Positions 17,397 to 25,617 of a stretch of DNA of 64,000 nucleotides are shown here, piece by piece. A model generated the notes under the pieces. The model ran no database searches. It was given only the letters and a program-made list of their open reading frames with translations, and was not told the DNA's origin. Source of the DNA: Nitrososphaerales archaeon (GTDB lineage: Archaea; Thermoproteota; Nitrososphaeria; Nitrososphaerales; CADDZS01). The translations under genes were made by a program, and so were the position numbers. Every line of letters begins with the position of its first letter. Position 1 is the first letter of the stretch. The stretch lies in NCBI GenBank assembly GCA_030041295.1, contig JASHOD010000150.1, positions 62,001 through 126,000 of the forward strand, given 5' to 3'.

Positions 17397-18884
17397 TGCA
17401 TTTCCGTTGATTTGCTTTTTGAATGTGTAGTTCTTGGTCGCAAGACTGATCGCAATGCATAATATCATCAAGCCAATTCCAATTTCAAAAATGTAATCGA
17501 ATGCTGTAGCATTTCCAAGAAAGGTATTAGTTGGAACTATGTGGCCAGCGACATTCGCATAGTACCGGCTAGTATAAGTTGATAATATTACAGTCGCAAT
17601 AACAGGACCAATAGCTCCTCCTAGGTTTCGTAACATAGTATTCATTCCTAATCCAACCGCAATTGCCTCTTTTGGTAGCGATATGGCCAGCATATTCACA
17701 ATTGGCACAATTATCGATACCACTCCTGCAAGAGAAACTACCAAATCGATTGTTACGTACAACGACGTGGATCGGTTCAGCAAGAATAAAGTCAATCCTA
17801 CTAAAGATAGAGCAGAGCCCAAAAGCAAAACTGGCTTTGGACCTGATCTTTGTGTCAATCTTCCCACAAGAGGGCCGGCAATCAGCATTACGAGAGTAGA
17901 CGGAGCTAGGGTCCAGCCTGTATCTATGATACTTAGATTCAGGCCAAAACTCGTCGGATAATGCGCATAAAAAGTAAGCGCGAAGAACAGGCTAAACATT
18001 GTAAGTCCAGAAATAACTCCGACAAGGTTTGCAACCAAGACATTTCTTATCTTGAGAAGCGGGAGCTGGATCAGCGGATTGGTTCTCGTATTTTCAAAAA
18101 AGAAGAATCCGACAAACAGTGCAGCTCCTGGTATGAGAAAAGCAAGCTCTTCATTCGCAAGCCAACCCAGTGTTGGTCCTTCCGTTGCGTAGAGCAGAAG
18201 AAGAGTAGTCCCTCCCATTAGAATTCCCGCACCCGCATAGTCGATTGATGCCTTGATATTTCTCGGCGTATCCTTCTGAAGGATATACGCAGAAATTGCA
18301 AAGAGTATTATGCTAAGAATTAGAGCACTATGGAAGGCCCATTGCCAGCCCCAGTCCTGAACAATGTAAGCACCAGCGATTAAACCAACTGCAGCACCAA
18401 TCGCGAAAGTCCCGCTGATGATTCCCTGAGCCGTTGCAACCCTTTCTTTCGGGAACACATCAGTGACTATCGCTAAGCCAATTGGTATGATCGCGAAACC
18501 GACGCCTTGGAGGGCTCTTGCGGTGATCAAGAAATAAATTGAGGGAGAGAAACCTGCCATTCCTACTCCTGCAATGTAGAAAATGAGCGAAACTAAGAAC
18601 ATCCTCTTCTTTCCGAAGACATCTCCCAGTTTTCCAAAGAGAGGCGATACAGCACTGCCTACAATAAGATATGCTGAAGTGATCCAAGCGGCGATTGTAG
18701 CAGTAGTTGCGAGCTTTGTTTCAATCGTGGGAATTCCAGGGATGACCATTGTTTCTACGTAGTTTACGAGAAGTGCAACTCCAGTTAGCACAAGTAAGGT
18801 TCTGGTAGAATGACTCGTTCCGTCTTTTAGGATTGGTCCAGCTTGCAAATTTACATCAGTTGCAGAGCTTGAATCATGCGCCAA
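17352..18884 (-). CDS. MFS transporter, DHA2-like, 14 helices
   Basis: The 510-residue hydrophobic protein has helix 1 LVLTGVALLVNYVETMVIPGIPTI, motif A LFGKLGDVFGKKRMF and a motif C-like AIGAAVGLIAGAYIVQDWGWQWAFH. It is a second proton-driven exporter, diverged from the one at 11510. Both termini are hydrophilic. The gene converges with the FTR1-like gene. A minus-strand TATA (18942-18956) and two direct repeats between it and the start codon suggest regulation by an unlinked repressor. Confidence 0.9.
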   Translation of the reverse strand: MAHDSSSATDVNLQAGPILKDGTSHSTRTLLVLTGVALLVNYVETMVIPGIPTIETKLATTATIAAWITSAYLIVGSAVSPLFGKLGDVFGKKRMFLVSLIFYIAGVGMAGFSPSIYFLITARALQGVGFAIIPIGLAIVTDVFPKERVATAQGIISGTFAIGAAVGLIAGAYIVQDWGWQWAFHSALILSIILFAISAYILQKDTPRNIKASIDYAGAGILMGGTTLLLLYATEGPTLGWLANEELAFLIPGAALFVGFFFFENTRTNPLIQLPLLKIRNVLVANLVGVISGLTMFSLFFALTFYAHYPTSFGLNLSIIDTGWTLAPSTLVMLIAGPLVGRLTQRSGPKPVLLLGSALSLVGLTLFLLNRSTSLYVTIDLVVSLAGVVSIIVPIVNMLAISLPKEAIAVGLGMNTMLRNLGGAIGPVIATVILSTYTSRYYANVAGHIVPTNTFLGNATAFDYIFEIGIGLMILCIAISLATKNYTFKKQINGNASNGTVSQNNVQSGS

Positions 18885-18902
18885 AATGAAACTAGGAACT
18901 CC

Positions 18903-18934
18903 TGAAACGGTCGTGTTAGAGAAATGAAACGGTC
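18903..18934. promoter_or_regulatory. Two 10-bp direct repeats, putative operator of the MFS gene
   Basis: tgaaacggtc occurs at 18903-18912 and 18925-18934, 22 bases start to start (two helical turns). They lie between the minus-strand TATA run (18942-18956) and the gene start at 18884, the usual site for an archaeal repressor that blocks RNA polymerase. No regulator gene is adjacent. Confidence 0.5.
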
Positions 18935-19086
18935 AATTCTTTCTTTATAATAATAAAGCGATACGCGCAATTAGCATGCAATTTTGAAAATGGAAAGTCA
19001 AAGCAAGTGCAAGTGCACTAATTTGTACACCCTAAAGGTAATGACCGGGTTGGAATAATATTTGGCACGAGGATGGAATTTACGTT

Positions 19087-19740
19087 TCAGCGGACGCTTT
19101 CTGCGTCGGTGCACAGCGCGAAAAGTAGTATCTTGTCGAATCCCTCATTTGCGAGATGGATGACGCATGTACCGTGCGATAAGTTCGAAAAACTCGAAAA
19201 ATCCCTGTTTACCCACGCTAAAGTTTCGCCTTGGTTTGAAACAACCTTATACTCAGTGCTAGCAAACTGTCCGTTGACATCGGCGGTCTTCTGATTCTGA
19301 GAGTCTTCTATCCACCATTTTGGCGCGCCAATCGTCACAAGTTTCTTTTTAATGTACGCTGTAATTGTTCCTGACGAGTCGTGAACTTCGGTAGTGTGAT
19401 GTGGTCCTGTTGCCTTGATATTGAAGGAACCCTTGAGCTCCCCTTTGCTGTCCAATATGTCATAATCCATGTGCCAGTTACTTTTCCTATGAATAGTGAA
19501 TAATACATTGCCGTTGTCATCGGTGATTGATCTGTCTCTGAGAACGTGAACCCCTTTGCCGGTTACATATTGCATCAAGTATATAGTCGCGGCAGCAGGC
19601 GGTTGAACAAACCCTGATGGTTGTGTAGGAGTTACTTGACTTGATGAATTCACGAAACTAGACTGTGATGCCGGAGCCCCGCATTTGGGGCAGAAATTCG
19701 AGCCGTCTGACATGACTGCTCCACAATGGGCGCAGAACAT
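19087..19740 (-). CDS. Zinc-ribbon plus LURP-one-related (tubby-like barrel) protein
   Basis: The N-terminus has MFCAHCG and FCPKCGAP, a double-CxxC zinc ribbon, then a Ser/Pro-rich linker to about residue 50. The remaining 165 residues have the LURP-one/YxjI pattern: a beta-rich barrel with YVTGKGVHVLRDRSITDDNGNVLFTI, KGELKGSFNIKA and TEVHDSSGTITAYIKKK in sequence. The fold resembles tubby C-terminal domains; prokaryotic members have no firm function, though lipid or membrane association is discussed. A second zinc-ribbon sensor-like protein occurs at 33576. Confidence 0.8.
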   Translation of the reverse strand: MFCAHCGAVMSDGSNFCPKCGAPASQSSFVNSSSQVTPTQPSGFVQPPAAATIYLMQYVTGKGVHVLRDRSITDDNGNVLFTIHRKSNWHMDYDILDSKGELKGSFNIKATGPHHTTEVHDSSGTITAYIKKKLVTIGAPKWWIEDSQNQKTADVNGQFASTEYKVVSNQGETLAWVNRDFSSFSNLSHGTCVIHLANEGFDKILLFALCTDAESVR

Positions 19741-20228
19741 CCTATCTGATAGGGAGCAAAGCTATTTACTTTAAGTTTACGAAAATGTAATCATTCCTGA
19801 AATTATTCCATACTCGGCCTTCACTCAGTGGTTAATCCCGTACCACGTAGATTGAGCGTTTTGTCCGACCATAGATGCCCGTTGTCTCTTTCAGGATAGA
19901 GTTGTTCCTCGTTTCTTCGGGAAACGGATCTATGATCAACTTACCTCTGAGATAATTGTTGTGAAACAATTAAGAAAAAAGGCCGATTGAACGCTTTTTG
20001 GCGGTGGCTATTAATGCAATGTGAAGAGTTGCATTACATCGAATATGATATGACTTGAAACAGTGGACTTATCATACTTTCTTAAATTGCGACAAAAAAT
20101 GACGAGCTACACATAACTTTCTTTTCCACTTCCATAAATCAAAAAGATAGCTTCATAGCGCGTGAAAGGATTTGATGTGATTCAAGAGCATATTATTTTC
20201 TTTTCTGAGCTAATGTGTAAAAAGGAAA
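19741..20228. other. Gene-free stretch with small inverted repeats
   Basis: No credible coding frame is seen. Two short hairpins are visible: aattgtt/aacaatt (19954-19960 with 19965-19971) and taatgcaa/ttgcatta (20012-20019 with 20029-20036). No T-run follows, so these are not obvious terminators. They could be structural elements or leftovers of a decayed region next to the broken V4R gene. Confidence 0.4.
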
Positions 20229-20795
20229 ATGATTTTCCAAGATGTTTTCAGGAAAATAGTAACAAGAAGATTCTAGCGAAATTCTTGTTACTATAAATCC
20301 AAGATCTAAACGTCTTGAAAGAAAGCCGGACGAATTATTTTCAAATCTTCGTGTCCTAATTATCGACGAGCAATTCTACAAGGGGTTAATAGACAAGCTT
20401 CACGAGCTCTTCCAGAGTGGTGCGTCGGTGATTCATTACGACATGGGAATCGGCTATGGCGATTTGATGAAGAAGACCATCGTTTCTTTTGGCACGTCGA
20501 GAATGGAAACTTACAAGAAGTTTCTTGAAATCGGGAAGATTCAGGGGTATGAGGGTTTGGCATACCACTACTAAAAACGATACTCACGGGACTAAATGGT
20601 GAAGCATATGTAAACTTGAAAGACAGTTTCTTCGCTCCTTCTGCGGGAAATACAGGACAAGTGGAGTGTTACATAGTTGTGGGCATGATAGCCGGCGCTG
20701 CTCATCACATTTTGAACAAGGATGTTGTCTGCATTGAGGAATTGTGCCTTTCTAAAAGCGACAATGTCTGCAAGTTCAACTTGAAGAACAATTAA
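20229..20795 (+). pseudogene. Broken V4R-domain (4-vinyl reductase-like sensor) gene
   Basis: Pieces of a V4R protein are spread over shifted frames. ATG 20229 (MIFQDVFRKIVTRRF) soon meets a stop. A second frame, open from 20263 to a TAA at 20572-20574, encodes RVLIIDEQFYKGL, FQSGASVIHYDMGIGYGDLM and FGTSRMETYKKFLEIGKIQG. The next frame encodes AYVNLKDSFFAPSAGNTG, then VVGMIAGAAHHILNKDVVCIEE and the terminal CLSKSDNVCKFNL to the stop at 20795. The late cysteine pattern and GMIAG are typical of V4R ligand-binding domains. A single-base shift near 20550-20570 and another near 20265 inactivate it. Confidence 0.7.
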
Positions 20796-20885
20796 AATTC
20801 GGTTAGGAATAAGAAATTCTGTCCGCGCATTAAATCCTTTTCAAGCTGTCATTTTTCCTATTCGAGAAAAGGATTCAGACCGTAC

Positions 20886-21536
20886 ATGGCAAAGTCTCTT
20901 GTGGAAGAAATAGACGAGGTCGTTGAAGGGAAAAGTTTACTCAGGCATCCGTTCTACCAAATGTGGAGCAAAGGCGAGTTAAGCAAGGAACATTTGGAGG
21001 GGTACTCCAAGGAATATTTCCAACTTGTTAAGCAAGTCCCGGTGCTTGTAAGCAACACTCTCAATAGAAGTGGGTCCTGCTTCACCGACTCTATTCGAGA
21101 AAACCTTGATGAGGAAAAGGATCATGTTGCGTTATGGATTCGATTCGGCTCTTCGCTAGGAATTTCGACCAAAGTGTTGCAACAATACAAAGGACTATCG
21201 AAATCGGTTGAGGCAGTGAAAGATCTAAAATCTCTTACTTCACTTTCATTTGAAGAAGCCGTAGCGGCATTGTACGCATATGAACTAGAACTTCCGAAGA
21301 TCAGTACTACAAAGATTGATGGCCTCAAAAAATTCTACGGACTGAATAATCGAGACGCTCTAATTTACTTCGAAATTCACGAGAAAGCGGACGTAAAACA
21401 TGCTGCGGTTTGGAGAAAGATTCTCTCGAACATTGATGATAAGAGTAAGAGAAAGCTTGCTCTAAGGGCCGCCGTCAGATCTTTAGAAGCTCAAAACAAG
21501 CTTCTTGACTCCGTTATGGAAGAGTATGTCAACTGA
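20886..21536 (+). CDS. CADD-like heme-oxygenase-fold diiron protein, putative self-sacrificing pABA synthase
   Basis: The 216-residue protein has the TenA/PqqC-like all-helical fold and lines up closely with chlamydial CADD. Y24 in HPFYQMW matches the tyrosine that CADD cleaves to make p-aminobenzoate. E133, H165, D169 and H172 match the metal ligands, and K143, ten residues after E133, matches the essential lysine. H80 with E76 or E77 supplies the remaining ligands in a shorter loop. These are sequence observations compared with remembered CADD positions. The protein is likely cytosolic and could feed pABA to folate or tetrahydromethanopterin synthesis. It stands alone downstream of the V4R remnant. 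Confidence 0.8.
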   Translation: MAKSLVEEIDEVVEGKSLLRHPFYQMWSKGELSKEHLEGYSKEYFQLVKQVPVLVSNTLNRSGSCFTDSIRENLDEEKDHVALWIRFGSSLGISTKVLQQYKGLSKSVEAVKDLKSLTSLSFEEAVAALYAYELELPKISTTKIDGLKKFYGLNNRDALIYFEIHEKADVKHAAVWRKILSNIDDKSKRKLALRAAVRSLEAQNKLLDSVMEEYVN

Positions 21537-21701
21537 ATGAAATTCTCTCCTGATAACATCTGTCGCCTTTTGGTTCATGGCCCAGAGGCGACTGTGTTTC
21601 TTTGATAAATTCAGACTAAGGATCCAAACATCGTACTTTATTTTTTCGAATTATTGATACTTGTTCTCATATAGTTAGCTGCAATATCCCATTCATAGCA
21701 G

Positions 21702-21710
21702 CTATATATA
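21702..21710 (+). promoter_or_regulatory. Strong TATA box of the pilin-like operon
   Basis: ctatatata lies in an otherwise gene-free 241-base gap. Transcription would begin near 21733, leaving a leader of about 45 bases before TTG 21778. It probably drives both 21778-22284 and the overlapping gene at 22268. Confidence 0.55.
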
Positions 21711-21777
21711 TTCCGGATACCTCGCGAAACTAGTTTGAGATATTCCATGTTGTGGAAACTATAGTTGTGACTGTCCT

Positions 21778-22284
21778 TTGAAAGCAGTTGGATTATCCTT
21801 ATTGAAACATCTTAGTAGGCACGGAAAAAGCGCGATCAGTGAAATCATTGCGACCCTGCTCATGATCGTTCTAGTGGTAAGTTTAGGTGCAACAGTTTTT
21901 GCTTTTGCAACGGGTGGCATCAATAGTTTTCAAGGTAACCTACTCAACATGTTCTCGAATTCTAGCAATCAAATCTCCGAGAACGTAGTAATTGAGCAAG
22001 TGGTTTTTGTTAACACAGGCACTTCGTCAACCTCTGGCGCCACTCTCTTCATAAGGGACGATGGTATTAATCCAACAACCATAGCGGCTGTTTACGTTCA
22101 AAATAGCACAGCTGGCTCTTTCGTCGAGCAAGCAAAGAGCTCCCCCTTACCGGTTACGATAAACTCAGGAATCTTGAGCTCATTCACGATCACAGGCTTC
22201 CTTCCAAAACATGGAACCACATACCTTTTCACAGCATCTACTTTACTCGGCAATTCGGTTGTTATGAATGCAAAATACAACTAG
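21778..22284 (+). CDS. Minimal archaeal type IV pilin-like protein (class III signal peptide)
   Basis: The 168-residue protein has a basic leader ending in HGKSA followed by ISEIIATLLMIVLVVSLGA, the class III signal peptide cut by a PibD/FlaK-type peptidase before the hydrophobic helix. The rest is a beta domain with SSNQISENVVIEQVVF and GATLFIRDDGINPTTIAAVYVQN. The same two blocks occur in the proteins at 22268 and 25618, where extra domains are inserted between them, so this is the bare pilin of the set. The start is TTG 21778. Its 3' end overlaps the next gene by 17 bases. Confidence 0.85.
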   Translation: MKAVGLSLLKHLSRHGKSAISEIIATLLMIVLVVSLGATVFAFATGGINSFQGNLLNMFSNSSNQISENVVIEQVVFVNTGTSSTSGATLFIRDDGINPTTIAAVYVQNSTAGSFVEQAKSSPLPVTINSGILSSFTITGFLPKHGTTYLFTASTLLGNSVVMNAKYN

Positions 22285-25069
22285 AAAGAACTGGAAAATT
22301 CGACGCAGGCGCGGGATAAGTTCCATTATCGGAACTATCTTCTTTGTCTTAATTCTGATCATAGCGTTTGCGATGTTTATTACCGTATTCAGTTCTTTTT
22401 CTACTTATCAAAATGCGGTTGTTCAAAGAGATCAAACAGAAATACAGAATCAACAGACACAGCTTTCGTCCGCGATGCAGTTTGGATCTCCAGTCGTCGC
22501 GAGTGGAAGTTCCAATCCGCCAACTTTCAACGTAAACTCCATTGGAAGTGCAACCGTCCAGACGCACTATCCTTTTGAAAGAAAGTTAGTTTATTCTCAG
22601 GGTCTCTGGTGGGCCTTTTACTCTAGCGGAACTGCGATCGTGTACCAGACTTCATCAGACGGGATTACATGGAGTGCCACTCAGACTCTATCAACCGCAG
22701 CTGGCGATACTGCTAGTTACGACCTAAGTGTATGGCTGGGCAGCGGTAGTGTTCTCTACTTTGTTCTAGCCGAATATGGCACAGCAACTTCTTTTACGGT
22801 AGAGAGCGTGCCTCTTCAATCAGGAGGAACGATTGGAACAGCTACGACACTTTCCGAGAATCTTCCGAGTACCTCCACTTATACTACTGAGGGATACGTT
22901 TCGATAACAAATGACACCTCTGGCAATATTTGGGTCGCTGTGAACGCTTACTACAGTACAACGGGGGATCGATATGCTCTCGTGTATAGATGTACGAGCA
23001 CTCTCAGCGGATGCACTTTCGAAGAGTCAGCTCCCGGATCCTTTGAAGTCGGAGCCGATGATATTGTCCCCCTACTCGTAGGACTCAGTAATGGTGCAAT
23101 AGTTGTAATGTACGCAACGAGTGGAAGCGGAACTGCCCAGAGTTTCACGACAGCAGAGGCGTTCCACCTCTACTACTGCACTCCTGGGACATCGCCAACG
23201 ACCGATTGTCAAGGAACAGGCACAACCACGTGGACTTCCGTCGGAGCTACTACAGCAATTTATTATCCTGATCATGTATCCGCGGTCGGAATTGGAACGA
23301 CAGTTTATTTCGCTGGAGCAAGCTCTAGCGGTGTCGTTACCATAAGCTATCCTTACGCAGGTTCCATATCTTCGGTAACCACGATAGATTCTAGTGTGAT
23401 AAGTACAGCAGAGCCAGTTTCGCTTTCTGAGGATGGCACAGGTACGTCTCTCAGCTCAACTAACTATCTTGTCATAATCTACGGAGCAACTACCACCATC
23501 TATCTCTCTACAAGCACGACAGACACTTCATGGACTGCGAAACAAACAGTATCAACCTCAGAGACTTCGGTTCTTGGAATATCCACTCCGGACTGGGAGT
23601 ACGTTAACGGCGGTGCCGAGGTTGGAGCAATCTGGTCAAGCGGTAGCGCTTCACCATATACGGTAAGATTTGGAGAAGTCAACATTCAGTCGTACAATCC
23701 GACCATGCTTAACCCCTCCACGGTATACAGTGGTTCGACAACCGATACGGCGACATCAAGCCCTTCAGAGAACAAATTGTTCTATGACTTGGGGTTATGG
23801 TGGGACTTCTTTGCCGTCGGGACTGGGATAGATTATGCAACATCTGTTGATGGTTTAGTATGGAGCTCTGCGACCAGTGTTATAACTTCTGCGACCTACT
23901 CAGGTGCAGCGACAGGCTCGGATTTCAGTCTGGATTACAGTAGTAGTACTGTCTACTGGGCTCTATCAAGTGGAGATAGTGCAACTACCTTTGATTACGA
24001 TTCAGGATCCTTATCATCAAGTGGGACGATCACATTTGGAACTGTTGCAACAATATCAACATCAACAGGATACACAAGTTACGGGCCCATTTCTATCGGA
24101 ATCGATTCCATGGGCAACGCTTGGGTCGCCCTTACTACTCTCCAAAGCGGGACCACCTATCACATTGAAGTCTATGAGCATACATCGGGAGCTGCGAATA
24201 CAGCTTGGTCGTCAAATATAGCTCCATCCACCTCTCCAACCGCGACTGCATCCGCGACAATTGACGGCCTTGAAACTGGTGCAGGAGCTGTTCTGGTTGC
24301 TGAGACAAGCGGGACAAGTGGGACGGGAGCTATCTCGATATATTCAACAACTGTGAGTTCCGGATGGTCATCAAGTACTTGGACTGGTTCAGTTTCTCCA
24401 CCCTCGGACTACGCACTCGCCTCTTCTTCTGAAGTACTTGATGGTTCAATGCTTGCATTTGCAGGACTTGCTTCTTCTTCAATAAGCCAAACGACTGGGA
24501 CTTTGAATTTTTGGACTTTTGTCATAGGAAGTAGTGCTACATCAACGGAACAACAAATTGAAACTTCTACAGCGAAATGGCAGGCGGCCCTCGGAATTCT
24601 CGGTAATACAATTTATCTCTTTGACGCGAGTGTTTCCACATTAAGTTACTACTACACTGGAAATGTCGGCCAAACTTGGAGTCCGAAGATCAGCGCAACC
24701 ACTTACGAGCCGAATATAGTGGGATTAAGCTCGGCTTCCGGAGGTACATTCGCCGTCACGTGGACAAATGGAAATCCATCTGTAGGTTCATTCAACGTAC
24801 GCTTCGATTCATTATCCTCACTTACTGTCACAAATGATGGGTCTAGCGCAATTCACATAGTGAGCTTGTACGTAGCAAATCCTGCCACAAATAGTCTCAT
24901 CGAGGATTACTTCACAAATTCGACTGAATTGTTTGATTATTGGGTTGGAGCAGGTTCCACAGCGACACTTGCGTTTTCGTTTCCATGGAGCACGACCACG
25001 TCATACGCTTTAACTTTTGCGACGAGCTCTGGAGTAGTGGAAACCGAGAGTTACACTTCTCCGGCATAA
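22268..25069 (+). CDS. Giant pilin-like adhesin with duplicated Asp-box/BNR propeller-like insert
   Basis: The 933-residue protein begins with IRRRRG then ISSIIGTIFFVLILIIAFAMF, a class III signal peptide. Two halves of about 400 residues follow. Each starts with a matching element (KLVYSQGLWWAFYSSGTAI and KLFYDLGLWWDFFAVGTGI) and an Asp-box-like motif (SSDGITW near 130, SVDGLVW near 530), then Ser/Thr/Gly-rich blades. The last 90 residues (LTVTNDGSSAIHIVSLYVAN) repeat the C-terminal beta domain of the small pilin. Asp-box propellers occur in sialidases and other glycan-binding proteins, so surface adhesion or glycan recognition is inferred. No catalytic residues are identified. Confidence 0.8.
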   Translation: MQNTTRKNWKIRRRRGISSIIGTIFFVLILIIAFAMFITVFSSFSTYQNAVVQRDQTEIQNQQTQLSSAMQFGSPVVASGSSNPPTFNVNSIGSATVQTHYPFERKLVYSQGLWWAFYSSGTAIVYQTSSDGITWSATQTLSTAAGDTASYDLSVWLGSGSVLYFVLAEYGTATSFTVESVPLQSGGTIGTATTLSENLPSTSTYTTEGYVSITNDTSGNIWVAVNAYYSTTGDRYALVYRCTSTLSGCTFEESAPGSFEVGADDIVPLLVGLSNGAIVVMYATSGSGTAQSFTTAEAFHLYYCTPGTSPTTDCQGTGTTTWTSVGATTAIYYPDHVSAVGIGTTVYFAGASSSGVVTISYPYAGSISSVTTIDSSVISTAEPVSLSEDGTGTSLSSTNYLVIIYGATTTIYLSTSTTDTSWTAKQTVSTSETSVLGISTPDWEYVNGGAEVGAIWSSGSASPYTVRFGEVNIQSYNPTMLNPSTVYSGSTTDTATSSPSENKLFYDLGLWWDFFAVGTGIDYATSVDGLVWSSATSVITSATYSGAATGSDFSLDYSSSTVYWALSSGDSATTFDYDSGSLSSSGTITFGTVATISTSTGYTSYGPISIGIDSMGNAWVALTTLQSGTTYHIEVYEHTSGAANTAWSSNIAPSTSPTATASATIDGLETGAGAVLVAETSGTSGTGAISIYSTTVSSGWSSSTWTGSVSPPSDYALASSSEVLDGSMLAFAGLASSSISQTTGTLNFWTFVIGSSATSTEQQIETSTAKWQAALGILGNTIYLFDASVSTLSYYYTGNVGQTWSPKISATTYEPNIVGLSSASGGTFAVTWTNGNPSVGSFNVRFDSLSSLTVTNDGSSAIHIVSLYVANPATNSLIEDYFTNSTELFDYWVGAGSTATLAFSFPWSTTTSYALTFATSSGVVETESYTSPA

Positions 25070-25161
25070 AAACTCGTTTCGAGAATTCGCATACTAAGCA
25101 CTTTCTTATCCTAGCTTTATAGCAAATGTCTCTATGAGGGCAAGTGGATTAGCTTGTAAAT

Positions 25162-25555
25162 TTGAGAGCATCGCTCTTACTGCTTTTGATTTCGGCTCCG
25201 TTGTTTATTTTCCTATTTACCTTTCAAACGTTACCTTCGTATCCTTTGCGTTATCATGTGTTTTGTTGTTGATGGTCTCATCGAATGTCGAATTAATATT
25301 CTGAGATCACTAATCATCGTTACAGCTTTTGCCTCAACACTCTGGCTAGTCTTCGAAGAGCAGGCTTACACGATTTATCCAATTGCCATTAGCCAAAATG
25401 TTATCACTATTGGATCTTCTTCATCTGAAGCGATACTTTGACTGCTGAATAACGTAATGTGTCTAACGAATGCTGAAGTGGTGTTCATCTCGTCCTTTTT
25501 GTTTATCTTGAGTGTGGGTACGCTTGTCGCCGGGTGGTTGTTGCGGAAAAATTAA
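25162..25555 (+). pseudogene. Possible remnant of a small two-span membrane protein
   Basis: The 548-base gap 25070-25617 has broken hydrophobic stretches in different + frames. LRASLLLLLISAPLFIFLF is near 25162, ASTLWLVFEEQAYTIYPIAI in the middle, and ISSFLFILSVGTLVAGWLLRKN ends at the TAA at 25553-25555. Read together they give a helix, an outer segment and a C-terminal helix, as in a small membrane protein broken by frameshifts. The alternative is that only one short open frame (25256-25441) or none is real. Confidence 0.3.
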
Positions 25556-25617
25556 ATTTCCACATGACAAGAGAAGTCTTGCACCCAGCATAGGGGCCAC
25601 TTGATTTGGGTTAAATC

